Assembly: GCA_002786025.1 (NCBI GenBank)
Contig: NHNW01000009.1
Span: forward strand, 192,376-256,375
Direction of reading: 5' to 3'
DNA length: 64,000 bases
Source: Zasmidium citrigriseum
Lineage: Eukaryota; Ascomycota; Dothideomycetes; Mycosphaerellales; Mycosphaerellaceae
In this document: piece by piece, positions 36,035 through 46,888 of the stretch
Layout of the letters: each line of letters opens with the position of its first letter
How positions within the stretch are numbered: the stretch's first letter is position 1
Made by a program: the position numbers and the translations under genes
Notes under the pieces: generated by a model
The model's input: the letters and a program-made list of their open reading frames with translations, nothing else
Told to the model about the DNA's origin: nothing
The model's database searches: none

Positions 36035-36709
36035 GGTGTAAAGATTGATAGCGCTCGGCGGATGGAAAGCAAAAGTATCGCAAAAAAGAAAGTGTTTGAG
36101 TTGGTATGGAAGTCAGATTATTGGCGAAGGATGGAGTGAAGTGAGAAGATGCGGTCCGCCACATGATCTTGTGCGGGATGTGAGCATCACCCCCTTTGCC
36201 TCATCGGGGGGCAGGTACATTGAAGAAGTACCCAAGATTGGCTGGCAGTGGCTTGCGTTGTCTCCAGCGGCCGGCAAGATCTTCTCATTTATGGAATGCC
36301 TCATCCCTTGCGGAGGACAGTGTGACAGTGTGGACAGTGGCTGATTTTCGTACCCCAGGCCTCCCAGTTCTCAGCTCGAGTTCTTACTTGTTAACTCATG
36401 TTTGGATTGCTCGAGACGTGATTATGTGATATGCAGTCTGGTGCGCGGATAGAGGGGGCAAAAGATGGCGAGGCTGAAAAGCCGAAGCCCAATCAGAAAG
36501 TCGGCATCCAAGAAGAGGAGCAATCTCCGTCCCGTCCAGACGGCACAGGGGAAATGCAGACGCCACAGGGGTACAGAGGCTCGACACCTTATTATCTTCT
36601 CTCCGAGTTCTCGCCACTCGCCGGTAGTAGCTCACCAGATCTCGGATGAACAGAGCAGTAATCTTCTATTCACCCAAGTTTCTTGCTATAATGTGGACGT
36701 CCACACACT
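36035..36709. other. Intergenic, no gene seen
   Basis: 675 bp containing the GT64 promoter (36035-36200) and the bZIP gene's 3' end. Nothing else recognised. Confidence 0.4.
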
Positions 36710-37481
36710 CTACTGATCTGACGAACAAGAGGCATCGACCTGCAGTATCTCCCTCTCGCTGGAGCACCGCATTACCGCGTCCACGTCCATTGTCAAGATC
36801 AGCATTGCTTTGCCATGGTTGGTATCCCGAGTGCATTGGACGATGAGCTCCGAATCAAGTCTGACCATCTGAGCCAGACCAGCGCCTGATAGTATGGATC
36901 GTAGCGTCTTGTTCTCGGCCACAAGGAATTTGTTCTCGTCTTGCAGCTTATGGATCTTCGACGAAACGTCGGCCAGATTCTCTTCGAGGAAATTTATGTG
37001 CTTTTCTTTTCGTTCGCGATATACTCGTTGTCTAATGACGAATCAGTCGAGATTGCTTCACCAGACAGCATGCTTCCTACGCGGCTCGGTTCTGAACCTT
37101 TCGTTTGATTCTGCGCAGCTCTTGGAGATCGTCACATATCGCCTCTCTGGAAGAGGCAGAAGCAGCGCAAAGGTTTCCACTGTTGGCATTGTACTCAGTA
37201 ACTCCCAGAATGGGGATGCGCTCGTCACGGAGTCCGTCAGAAGCATTGATTGAAGACGATGGAGACCAGCGCCAGGGGATCGCACAGGTCGATTGCTGCG
37301 TGAATACCATCTCTTCGTACTATGACCGTCATTAGTGAATCTATCAGTCTTATTTTACGAAGCTCAATCATACCTGATGCTGAGAGTTGACGTCTTGAGT
37401 ATTAGCAAGTTCCCTGCCATCTCCGCTTGTCCATGGTGATGGCCCACTGGCGAGTGCATCGTTGTTGTCGTACTTAGACAT
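36710..37481 (-). CDS. YAP-like bZIP transcription factor
   Basis: Exons 37374-37481, 37081-37319 and 36710-37031, with introns of 54 and 49 bp; 222 residues. The second intron splits the basic region, which when joined reads 'RRIKRKVQNRAAQRVYRERK' (residues 105-124) with the NxxAQxxxR signature of the fungal YAP/AP-1 class. A leucine-zipper-like coiled coil follows (about 128-165, 'LEENLADVSSKIHKLQDENKFL'-type heptads). There is no obvious Cys-rich redox domain of Yap1. A nuclear dimeric regulator; it stands at the left edge of the catabolic block but lacks the block's shared promoter motif, so a role there is only possible. The start at 37481 gives the first in-frame ATG of exon 1. Confidence 0.9.
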
Positions 37482-38008
37482 ACTACTGATCAGGCTACGT
37501 AAGTGCCGTGTGATCACGGCAGGTCTTGTATCGAACGGATGAAGATGATAATCTATTTGACATCTCAGTGAAGGCGTGGTTGAGCAAGTGATGAGCCACG
37601 TAAGCGCAGCAGATGATCCAAGTGGCTTTTGCTTCCAGCCTTGGTCATCCAAAGTTCGCATGCCTGAAACGGATTGCAGGCCGCCAGTCTGATCGATCAA
37701 ACCCGATCAGAAGTACCACCGGCCGCTGATCGAATGGAGATTTCTTCACATGTGCAATACATCATGCTACACGCGGCGAATGAACGCCAAGCTCGATCAC
37801 TGCAGTAGCGCAGCCTGATGACGATGCAAGTGCGAGCAGCGCCTTTCGCAGCCATGAGGCTTTGAGACGAGGAAGTACAGCTTGGCAACCTATTTTGAGA
37901 TCAATACGCTGCAGGATACAATTGTGTACTCTACTGCTTATGAACAGGATCCCACCAATTTAGACCAATCATCGCTGAGCCCCAGCATTTCCCAACTCAA
38001 TCTCAGCC
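37482..38008. other. Intergenic, bZIP promoter
   Basis: 527 bp between two minus-strand genes. No TCGGCC-type motif of the neighbouring cluster was seen here, and no gene. Confidence 0.4.
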
Positions 38009-38857
38009 TCACATTGCAGTGGAGATGCCATTTCTATACAGAGGTAGGACTTCCACCTCCCTGCGCCACAGCCTCCACGACTTGTCTTGAGTGGCTTCGG
38101 TCATGCGCTGACAATCTGCGCAGTGTCTCTCTGACAGGCCGTCCAATTTGCCGTTTCCCTGCGCAGCTTGCAAAATCGTTGCATCCGTTTGTATCCCTGC
38201 GTTGATCAATGTGTACACTGCTCGATATACAGCCGTTGCGATATCTTTCCCCCATGTCGTGTAGCCGTGCCGCTTCATCAGGACAACGTTCTTCTCGATT
38301 CTGGGCGACCCAGAAGGGGAGAATGCAGCTGCCAGTGAAGCTCCCAATTTTTCGTTGTTGACCAGCATGTCTTGTTGATGGAGCCCATCGTCGTACACAG
38401 TCGCAATGTCCCAGACTGGGACAGATTTACCAAGAAAGCCACCCATGTGGAACATCGGCAGCAGAGGTGCAGTGCTGCTGGCGTATGGAATGACTGCATT
38501 TGCGTGGGAATGCACAACACACTGGACGTCGGGATATCGCTTGAATAGCTCGCCGTGGATGTATCGTTCTGAATATCCCTTTTTGGCTTTTGGATCGACG
38601 GGCTCACTGCCATCAACATAGTATTCGATCAAATCGTCTTCAGTCTCGACCAAGGCTGGAGGCATGTATCCACACATAATGTAGACGTCTGGCCTCTCTG
38701 GGTGTCTGACGGATACATGTCCAAATCCATCGACTGCTTCATGGTAATGGAGAATGTGGTTTGCTGTCACGAGCTGGCGAAGCGTCTATTGAGGTCAGTC
38801 TTCTCCCCTTATCCCTGATTATGTCGCACATACCTCTTGAAGTTTCTCGGACGGCAT
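38009..38857 (-). CDS. Class II aldolase/adducin-family enzyme
   Basis: Exons 38834-38857 (only eight codons, MPSEKLQE) and 38009-38785, with a 48-bp intron; 266 residues. The fold's zinc-ligand motifs are present: 'CVVHSHANAV' (two His), and the third region 'LMKRHGYTTWG'; 'FHMGGFLGKSVPVWDI' is also typical. Family members are Zn-dependent aldolases (fuculose- or rhamnulose-phosphate type) or decarboxylases acting on hydroxy or oxo acids, some of them on aromatic acids. It is divergent from the FAD monooxygenase across a 452-bp promoter with shared motifs, so I infer that both act in one catabolic route. Whether it cleaves a C-C bond by retro-aldol or decarboxylation is open. Confidence 0.9.
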
Positions 38858-39309
38858 GGTAGGGGTAGTGAAGCGTTGAGATAGACAAGGCCAGTGACTG
38901 ACGATATAGTTGATTTGTAGCCTGTATTCTGGACCACTGGCTTGATCATGCGAAGTAGCGTCATTCTCCTTGTCATCATGAGTGTTCAACAATTCAAGCA
39001 CGAGCATGGCCGATTATCCGGGCAACTCGTTCGGCCGAGTGGCCGATATGCAGGGAGCGAGAGTATCCAAACTTTGAAGTTTTGGCTTCGTACTTCGGCT
39101 TTGCCCAAACGCCGAAGGAGGCTTTGGAGTAGACAGGCCGAGCTGAGCGTTCTCAACAACTCCCAAATTGCATCATATACTCCGAGTCGCCATGGAACGG
39201 GTTCGGTGCATAACAGCGGAAGGCAAGTGTGTCAAAACCGCCTCATTAGGTCGAAGCCCCGCCCAAAGTCCTCTTTGCAGCCTACAATCCTCCTGCATCA
39301 TTCATCAAA
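38858..39309. promoter_or_regulatory. Bidirectional promoter with TCGGCC/GGCCGA inverted repeats
   Basis: 452 bp between divergent start codons. It contains a perfect 6-4-6 inverted repeat at 39031-39046 (TCGGCC-GAGT-GGCCGA), a 7-11-7 inverted repeat at 39093-39117 (CTTCGGC...GCCGAAG), and single GGCCGA sites at 39008-39013 and 39136-39141. Zn2Cys6 dimers bind CGG-type half-sites in such arrangements, so these are candidate operators for the regulator at 44941. Confidence 0.55.
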
Positions 39310-40643
39310 ATGTCAAAGTCAGAGCAAAAGATCAAAGTCGCGGTCATCGGTGGTGGAATGGGGGGACTTTGTGTTGCAATAGGACTACTCAAGTACAACC
39401 ACCTCGACGTTGAGATCTATGAAGCCGCCCACAAGTTCTCCGAGATAGGCGCAGGAGTCGCCTTTGGTCCAAATGCTCAAAGAGCACTGCGACTGATCGG
39501 AAAAGAGACGGAAGAAGCATACCTTCGGCAAGTCACTCACAATGGCTGGCACGATCTTCGTAACTTGTTCTTCGAGTATCGATACGGCATGGGAACAAAA
39601 GAAGGAGACCTGATCGCAACCGTCAAGAACGAGACTGGACAGAGTACCGTGCACAGGGCCAAGTTCTTGGATGAATTCGTCAGGCTGGTGCCAAAGGAGA
39701 AGGCTCATTTCGGCAAACGCCTCGAGCAGGTCGACGAGGGAAGCGATGGCTCACCGTTGACACTACACTTCAAAGATGGCACGACCGCAGAGGCGGACTG
39801 TGTGATTGGTGCCGATGGAATCCACAGTGCAATTCGGAGGCATCTTCTGGGAGACGACCATCCTGCTTTGAATGCTGTCTTCACAGGCAGTGTTGCGTAT
39901 CGCGGTAAGTTGGCTCGTTCAATCAATGAGAGAATGTCTAATCACATTTTCCAGGACTTGTCCCAATGAAGGATGCAGCAGCCGCCATGGGAGACCGATT
40001 CGCCCAAAACTCCTTCATCTGGGTCGGCTACGGAGGCAGTATCATGACATACCCTATCGACTCTGGGTCCACCATGAACGTCGTTGCAATCAACAGCAGC
40101 TACAAGAAATGGTACGGCCCATGGGTGCAGAAAGCAGAGTATAGCAAGATCGCGGACGAGTTCTCTGAGTGGGGACCGCATGTGAAGAAGCTGTTGAAGC
40201 TACTGGACAACCCCGAGACAGCGGCGTGGTCGATGTGGGATCATCCAAAAGCACCAACGTACTACCACGACCGCATTGTAATGATGGGCGACGCTGCGCA
40301 CGCCTCGACGCCTTTCCAGGGACAAGGCGCTGGACAAGCCATCGAGGATGCCTATGTCCTCAGCAGCCTGTTCGGTTCGGTTGACAGCCTTTACAAGGTT
40401 CCCCTCGCGTTCCAAGCTTTTGACAAGATTCGACGACCAAGATCGCAAAAGGTCTGCACCACTAGCAGAGAAGCTGGAGAATTGTGCGCCCTTCGTCTAC
40501 CGGGCGTTGACGACAACCCTGAGGCTTTCAACGAGAACATCAGCTGGCGAATGGATTGGATGTGGCACAGAGATATAGAAGGCGAGAAGAATGAAGCACT
40601 GGGTTTCTTCAAGTCGTTGCTGGAAGATGCGAACTCCAAATGA
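39310..40643 (+). CDS. FAD-dependent monooxygenase, salicylate-hydroxylase-like
   Basis: Exons 39310-39904 and 39955-40643, with a 50-bp intron; 427 residues. The N-terminal Rossmann motif 'VAVIGGGMGGL' binds FAD ADP, 'EIYEAAHKFSEIGAGVAFGPNA' follows as in salicylate 1-monooxygenase relatives, 'CVIGADGIHSAIRR' is the DG fingerprint, and 'VMMGDAAHASTPFQGQGAGQAIEDA' is the GD motif that contacts the ribityl chain. No membrane segment. Such enzymes use NAD(P)H and O2 to hydroxylate, and sometimes decarboxylate, an aromatic acid. It is divergent from the aldolase gene and followed on the same strand by the other catabolic genes. The exact substrate cannot be read from sequence; salicylate, hydroxybenzoates or 6-hydroxynicotinate are all possible. 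Confidence 0.93.
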
Positions 40644-41328
40644 GGATGGTCAAACCTGCTGCAGAAGCTCTGTTCAAGTATCATGATAATGTAATACGTT
40701 CGCAACGAATCAAGGACAGCGAGGGGTATTTCGTCCCTTTCACTGTTCTATTTGGTAACTTGAGCCATGCAACTGTAGTAGCTTCAACTTGCCATCTCCC
40801 CAGCTTGCGATGCTATTCGAACCACAAATCCTTGAAGTCAGCACAAGTCTGCAATGATTCTGCTGCGAGAATGTAGTTTGTCGAATCTTCGGTGTTGATG
40901 CAACACTGACACAGCGGCTGAAGTCAAAAATCAGTCGGCCTTTTTCGGCCTTCGCAGATAGGGCGGTGTCTCGTTTATGCGATGAGCGAGTACTCGGCAC
41001 TGATGGATGCTTGCGGAGGCCGTTTGGCCGAATAATAGAGTTTGGCAAGACACAGCCTTGCAGCCTAGCCTCAAGCACCCGCGCAGCACCGCAGTGGAGC
41101 TCATGCAAGGAGCGAGCCAGTCAGATTCCTCTCCGAACCGAACTCAAAGGTTTCGGCGTTCTCGATCATAACAAGTCCGGAGCATCGTCATGAGAAGAAT
41201 GATGTCAGCCTTCTCTATCACTGTCATTAGCTCGTTGCGAGCCTGCCGATTGATCGTATCAGAGTCAAGTCTGCGTCGTTGTGGCTTGCAATTCCAACTC
41301 TGAAGACATCCAAACATCGTTCGATACC
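40644..41328. promoter_or_regulatory. Promoter region with TCGGCC/GGCCGA motifs
   Basis: 685 bp. TCGGCC occurs at 40935-40940 and 40945-40950, and GGCCGA at 41026-41031. The string TTTTTCGGC at 40941-40949 recurs before the decarboxylase (42411-42419). No gene seen. Confidence 0.45.
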
Positions 41329-42069
41329 ATGGACAAACAAATTTTCCATACTCTTTCAGAGAATGTATTCACGATTGCATCAACAGCCGCTGGGGCCGCA
41401 ACACTCGCTGGAGCAGCCTGGCTGTACAGCGACTACACGGCCTGGAAAGCATTCGGCACTGGAGGCACACCTGCCAACATGTCCGGATACATGAAAATCA
41501 CCAAATTCAGAATCTTGCGCGCTCTCTCAGGAGACGACCTCAAAGATCCCACTCCCCTCTCCACAGACGGGCCATCGTATCTGGCCTCAGATCTGCCCAA
41601 GCGGAAGGGAGCACCGCCAAAGATCCTGGCACGAACGTTACCACAGCGGCAGTATCCAGCAAAGCCACCTTTGGACGGAGCAGCCTATGATCGTCTCCAC
41701 GATCTGCCAAGTAAATACGCAGAGCAATTCAACGACGCACTCAAGCTCGACAAATCTGTCACTGAGGGACTGACGACAGATGCCATATACGCCAAAGCTG
41801 GCCAGAGACAAGGCTCGCACGATCCAGTTCTAGGAGACGAGATTGCTCATGTTCACCCAGCCGAGAACTCGTTGCATGTGTGGCTCACCGAGGCGGATGC
41901 GTACAAGGTAGTTGCTGCTGGGTGGGGCGAGCGATTCCCGCTTGCGGCCTTGGGCATGGTCAATTCGGGGTGGACGTTTGTCTACGCTCCTCGGTCGATG
42001 GAAGAGGTGGATGTTGTTGAGAGTATCGTTAAGGCAGGAATTGGACATTTGACAGGCAAGAGGCTTTGA
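41329..42069 (+). CDS. Luciferase-domain (DUF5519-type) membrane protein
   Basis: A single exon of 246 residues, started at the ATG at 41329 because the frame upstream of it lacks a good context. A membrane segment near the N-terminus ('VFTIASTAAGAATLAGAAWLY', about 12-32) anchors it. The C-terminal 90 residues match the domain Pfam calls Luciferase (fungal DUF5519 proteins): 'HVHPAENSLHVWLTEADAYKVVAAGWGERFPLA', then 'FVYAPRSMEEVDVVESIVKAGI'. The HVHP and WGE elements are invariant in what I know of the family. Its biochemical role in fungi is unknown. The name does not imply light emission here. It sits inside the catabolic block with the shared promoter motif. Confidence 0.82.
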   Translation: MDKQIFHTLSENVFTIASTAAGAATLAGAAWLYSDYTAWKAFGTGGTPANMSGYMKITKFRILRALSGDDLKDPTPLSTDGPSYLASDLPKRKGAPPKILARTLPQRQYPAKPPLDGAAYDRLHDLPSKYAEQFNDALKLDKSVTEGLTTDAIYAKAGQRQGSHDPVLGDEIAHVHPAENSLHVWLTEADAYKVVAAGWGERFPLAALGMVNSGWTFVYAPRSMEEVDVVESIVKAGIGHLTGKRL

Positions 42070-42743
42070 TCCTGAGAAGACGAAGCGCTCAGAAGGCGAG
42101 ATGGTTGACATGATTCTATTGCTGGCGCAGCGATGTTGTAAATTTTCGTAGGATCGAAGGAGGGATAGCCGTCGTAGTTTCTCCGGAACAACGACGTGTT
42201 CGTCATATCGACTTTCCATGTCGTCGGCTCTGGAGTCTGCATCCTCCCAATCTCGAATTTGAACATCGATCAAGTCCTGCTTCCGCTCTCCTCAAATTTG
42301 CCGTCACCCAGTGACAGTCGTAAATGTCGATTGATCTGCGATGCTAGGCGAGATGTGGATCGAAAGTAAAGTTCCATGTGATCAACCCATTTACTCTTTC
42401 AGGAAGTAGCTTTTTCGGCGTTCGGCCAGACGACCTCGACGCCGAAGACAGAGGGTCCTCGCTCGCTGCAGCGCGACTGTTCGGACCGGAATGCCGATAG
42501 CAGCGTGGATATGCTTCCTGCCGTGATTTTCGGTAAATGCATTTAGATCATCTCCGCCGTTGTCCGGCGTTACTCGCTTTCTACCATCATGCGAGCTTCG
42601 ATGACGAGGCTTGCTTGCGTGGATTTCTTGAACTCCAGCAAGGAGATTCGATCAGATTCGATCAGAGTCGGACAACTTGTCCAGCTGTGCAGGTTCTCTT
42701 CCTAGCTTCTCTGCATAACCTCACGAAGCGGTTGCTTTACGAC
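42070..42743. promoter_or_regulatory. Promoter region with TTCGGC-type inverted repeat
   Basis: 674 bp. TTTTTCGGC at 42411-42419, TTCGGCC at 42421-42427 and GCCGAAG at 42441-42447 form a cluster of opposed half-sites, and a looser TCGGACCGG...GCCGA lies just before 42500. No gene seen. Confidence 0.45.
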
Positions 42744-44460
42744 ATGTCCGACTCCACACCGCACTACACCGTCTGGCACGCCTTCTACGATGTCCTCCGT
42801 GCTTATGACATGAAGACCATATTCGGCAATCCTGGATCAACAGAACAGCCAATGCTGAAGGACTTTCCAAAAGATTTTGACTATGTGTTTGGCTTGCAAG
42901 AGGCATCGGTGGTGGGGATGGCTGGTGGATACTCAGAGGCCACACGGAAACCTGTGCTGGTCAGCTTGCATACTTCTGCAGGGACTGGAAATGGAATGGC
43001 GAGTCTCTCCTCGCCGCACAATATCACAGCTTAGATGCTGATGGAGGATCAAGGGAACAATCGTGACGGCCTTTCTCACCAAAGTCCCGCTTGTCATTAT
43101 TGCTGGCCAACAAACCAGAGAAATGCTCATTGGCGAGCCAATGCTTGCAAATCGAGAAGCAACAATGCTGCCGAGGCCGTACATCAAATGGTCTTACGAG
43201 CCTGTTCGTGCGATTGACGTACCTGCTGCCGTCATTCGAGGGCTATCCATTGCTATGCAGCCACCGATGGGACCAGTCTATATTTCGGTGCCACTTGACG
43301 ACTGGGACGTGCTGTGCCCTGCGCCGCCGAAGCCGCGCTCGATCAGCACACGCTTTGGGCCGGATCCCGAACGACTGCGCCAGTTTGCGGATCGAATACA
43401 GTCTTCAAAGAAGTTGGCACTGGTTCTCGGGGCTGAGGTCGATAAAGCGTTAGCATGGGACTCGGCTGTGGCTCTTGCAGAACTTCTGGATAGCCCGGTC
43501 TTTCAAGCACCAATGTCGGAGAGAGCTGTCTTTCCAGAGACGCATGAGCTCTACCACGGCCCATTGCCTACAGCCCGAGGGCCCTTGGGCAAGTATCTGG
43601 AGGACTTTGACTTGGTCGTTGTGATTGGCGCAGAAGTCTTCCGATATTATCCCTGGGTAGCTGGTCCAGTGTTGGCACCTGGGGTGGATCTCCTTCATAT
43701 TACGAACGACCCAAACGATGCTGCGAAAGCACTTGTCGGGGATAGCCTTCTATCCGATGTTGGGCTGGCGATGGATGGTCTGTTCGAATTGCTGAACGGC
43801 TCAGTCTCGAGGCCCAAAACGAGACACTTTTCTCATGCGGAGCAGGTCCTCAGCGAGCACAAGTCGTCAGGAGGACCCGGGACTTTAATGACGGCTTTCG
43901 ATGCGTTCGAAGCAATTGCTGAGATGCGACCACATAACGCGATCCTGGTTCATGAGACCCCTTCGAACACCGCAGATCTCGTTCAAGCCTGGCGGACCAC
44001 TAAACCAGAATCCAGCTTCACTTTTGCGAGCGGTGGGCTTGGATGGAACATGCCCGCAGCAGTCGGCGTTGCCGTGGCGCAGAAATCAATGAGTTCCCGG
44101 CGAGTCACAGTCCTCGTCGTGGGCGATGGCTCGTATCAGTACTCGATGCAGTGTCTGTACACCGCGGTGCAAAGAAACGTCAGGCTCATCTGCTTGGTGC
44201 CGATTAACGAGGAGTATGCGGTTCTCAAGGAGTTCGCGGAGCTGGAGAGGACGCCGAATGTGCCTCACTTGGACGTTCCTGGCCTGAACGTGACGGCAAC
44301 TGCTCGAGCTTGGGGCTGTTCAACGTTCACTGCTCAGAACAAGGAGGAGTTGCAGGAGCATTTTGGCGCAGCGCTGAAGGCGGACGGTCCAGTCGTTATT
44401 GCTTTTCCCATAGACCGGACGCTGCGTCCTCTAGTAGCTCAGACGTTGTCTCGGGGCTGA
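42744..44460 (+). CDS. Thiamine-diphosphate decarboxylase, benzoylformate-decarboxylase-like
   Basis: Exons 42744-42998 and 43054-44460 joined over a GC-AG intron (42999-43053); 553 residues. It follows bacterial benzoylformate decarboxylase (about 528 residues) closely: 'FGNPGSTEQPMLKDFP', 'LQEASVVGMAGGY' with the ThDP-activating Glu (E53), 'VSLHTSAGTGN' with the active-site His (H76), 'LPRPYIKWSYEP', 'GPVYISVPLDDWD', 'FRYYPW' and the ThDP/Mg motif 'VGDGSYQYS...INEEY'. The second catalytic His of the bacterial enzyme (H281) has no evident counterpart in 'GTLMTAFDA', so substrate handling may differ. The expected reaction is decarboxylation of an aromatic 2-oxo acid to the aldehyde, in the cytosol. 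Without the GC-AG intron the frame stops at 43034. Confidence 0.9.
42999..43053 (+). other. GC-AG intron
   Basis: 55-bp intron with donor ATG|GCGAGT and acceptor ATCAAG. It is the only choice I found that restores the conserved decarboxylase sequence with no residue gained or lost; the only nearby GT (43002) leads out of frame at every acceptor tried. Confidence 0.7.
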
Positions 44461-44940
44461 GGCTGAACGAGAAGATATACTTCACTCGCCGAAAGATGAT
44501 ATCGACGGATCAACGTCAGAACGAGAGATGCAGACGCAGAACGCGCACCAGAACAGCCCAGTGTTTTGACCAGTGCTCCATTTTAGCCCTCCGTTGCGCC
44601 ATGACGTGTCCACTTCCATAGTCAGCATCCAGCCTTCTCCCCAACTCCTCACCGGCACTTTCAACCGTACCCTCGGCCATGGTTACAGAAAGCCGATTGT
44701 CGAAAGACTATGATTCGCCATTGCTCAGTTGTGATCTCGGCCGAGCTGACGCCATTTGGTACTGCATTCCGACGGCCGATAATATAATATTGCTTGACCG
44801 CTAAGTCAGCATTGACTGTGAACCGTCCGACTGCTCTACGCTTTGGCTATGTCTTCTTGGCGGTTTCCAGCTGACTGGACCGTCATGAGACGTTGTCGCT
44901 CTGGAGTGTGATAAGTCCAAGCAAGAACGGAGTCTTCATC
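44461..44940. promoter_or_regulatory. Promoter of the cluster regulator with TCGGCCGA palindrome
   Basis: 480 bp. A perfect 8-bp palindrome TCGGCCGA at 44737-44744 and a GGCCGA at 44774-44779 lie about 200 and 160 bp before the start codon, which would fit autoregulation by the Zn2Cys6 product. Confidence 0.5.
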
Positions 44941-46888
44941 ATGGACAAAGCCCGGAGGAAACGTGTTCTTGCTCAGAAACAATCCCACATCCATTGCCGA
45001 ACCTGTCGGTGAGTTTTGTCTCGAATGAGAAAGGACATTGCTTCCTTCGTGGGATATGCTAATGTCTCGCAGGTCAAGAAAGATCCGATGCGGCAACGAA
45101 CGCCCGGCTTGCCGCCAATGCCTCCAGACCGGTCGCCACTGTGGAGGCTATGACAGCTGGGAGCTCGTCGTGGACAATGATAGCCAACTTCACTCAGCAG
45201 TATCAACTCGCCGTCCAAATACTGTTACTCCAGTATGCCCCAGACCCAGGCAAAATGTGCACGACCTTCCCATTGACGATGCTACACGACACGCCTTCGA
45301 CTACTTCCGGTACAGATGCTACATCACCTACGCAGAACGTGGATATCCGACCTTGTGGGCGAGCTACGCAGTTGCTCTCGGCACTACAGAGCCCGCCGTC
45401 TTCTCTGCGCTGGCCGCGTTGGGCACGCTCGAGTTGTCTGTGCTAGACATGATCCACACTTCACCAGCCCGTCCGTTCGAGTCATCAAGGATCAACACGG
45501 CAACACAGCTATATTCATCGGCCATTGCGTGGGTCAGAAAATCTATCTGGGATTCCAGCAGCGCCCAATCATCGCTGAAGCCGGTGATCCTTGCCTGCCT
45601 CGTCTTCATCGTCTTCGAAGTCACACGAGGCAACACACTAGGTGCGATGCGCCATGCCCGCATTGGCAATCGAATCTTGAACGAGCGACTGGGACTTACA
45701 CCGCCGCCAACCCCGGCATCATCCGAAGAGAGTGCAACAATGCTCTCTCCAACAGCCTTCGCCACAGATCTCGCCAACATGAGCCTCAATCCTGGCATTA
45801 GACCGCAACACATTCCCATCAAGTCGGCGGGCGAGATTGCATTCTCCTCTCCGGAAGAAGCCCGCCATCACCTTGAAGTGCTCATCGATGCTGCACAAGA
45901 GACCCAATTTGCACTTCTTAGCCTTGCCGAGGATATGATCAATGCACAGCCAACATATGCAACCATTCAGAAACGTTCCAGCCGATACTGCCTGGCGCAC
46001 GCACTCAGCAAGTCGATGTCGCTGCCTCCTCGTAGCCAGGTCGAATCAAGTGTCAGCGAGATCCAACGCGGATTCATGCAATGGAAAAGTGCATTTGCGC
46101 GAATGCTCGAATCGGAGGCTCATCACTCGCGAAACCTGCTCAGGCTTCAGATCCGCTTCTTCTGCGCCAGCTTCACCTTCATGGGATGCCGGACAACGAG
46201 TGAAAGCTGGACCGATGCGTTCCATAATGACTTCGAGAAAACACTACAAGCGGCCGAAATGCTGTTGTTGGCAGGCCAGCAGTCTGGCACAAGCTCCGGG
46301 CCAGTTGCGTATAGTCTCATCCAGAGACTCGATATAGCAGAAGGCAACCGTGGCACGAATGCAACTTTCCTCGACGACTCCAGTGCTGGGAAGTTCCCAA
46401 TTGGACCTCTGCCATCTTCCACAGCGCCTGGATCACCTCATGCAGCCGGAGTCTTTGAGCATGGTGTTCTCCCGGCTTTGCTCATGATCGCTTGCAAGTG
46501 CAGAGATAACAGGACACGCCACAGAGCGGCTGACTTGTTGGCAACGTGCAATCGCATGGAAGCTCTGGTGTCCAGCGAGAAGCTTGCGCGGGTCGCCAAA
46601 GCTGCCATTGCGCTCGAAGAGCAACATGTCGGCGAGACGGTGAAGACTCGACCCTGTATGGGAGATGATTTTGTGGCAGGAGTCCCAGAGTCGGCTCGAT
46701 TCTCCGATATTGTCGCCTGCTCTATCAATGATAACCATGCAATGCAATTTAGTGCTACTCGATATGAGCCAGATGGCACAATCAGTCTGATGGAGTACGA
46801 GTGCACGCGTGTTCAAGACGCTGTCCAAGGGCCGACGTTCAATCAGGTCCTGAGATGGAACTCTGGAGACTCGACAGTTGACATGTGA
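44941..46888 (+). CDS. Zn2Cys6 transcription factor, candidate regulator of the catabolic block
   Basis: Exons 44941-45008 and 45073-46888, with a 64-bp intron inside the zinc cluster; 627 residues. The joined cluster is CX2CX6CX6CX2CX6C at residues 19-46 (HCRTCRSRKIRC...PACRQC...HC), preceded by a basic run (KARRKR). The middle and C-terminal region resembles the helical regulatory domain of many fungal C6 proteins ('FDYFRYRCYITYAERGYPTLW', 'ACLVFIVFEVTRGN', 'ALLMIACKCRDNRTRHRAADLL'). It lies between the decarboxylase and a transporter on the same strand and has the block's palindrome in its own promoter, so I infer that it controls these genes. Its inducer is unknown. Confidence 0.9.

Noticed and set aside
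43035..43217. Short plus-strand frame starting inside the decarboxylase intron
   Set aside because: It arises only if the GC-AG intron is ignored; the conserved enzyme frame starts at 43054.
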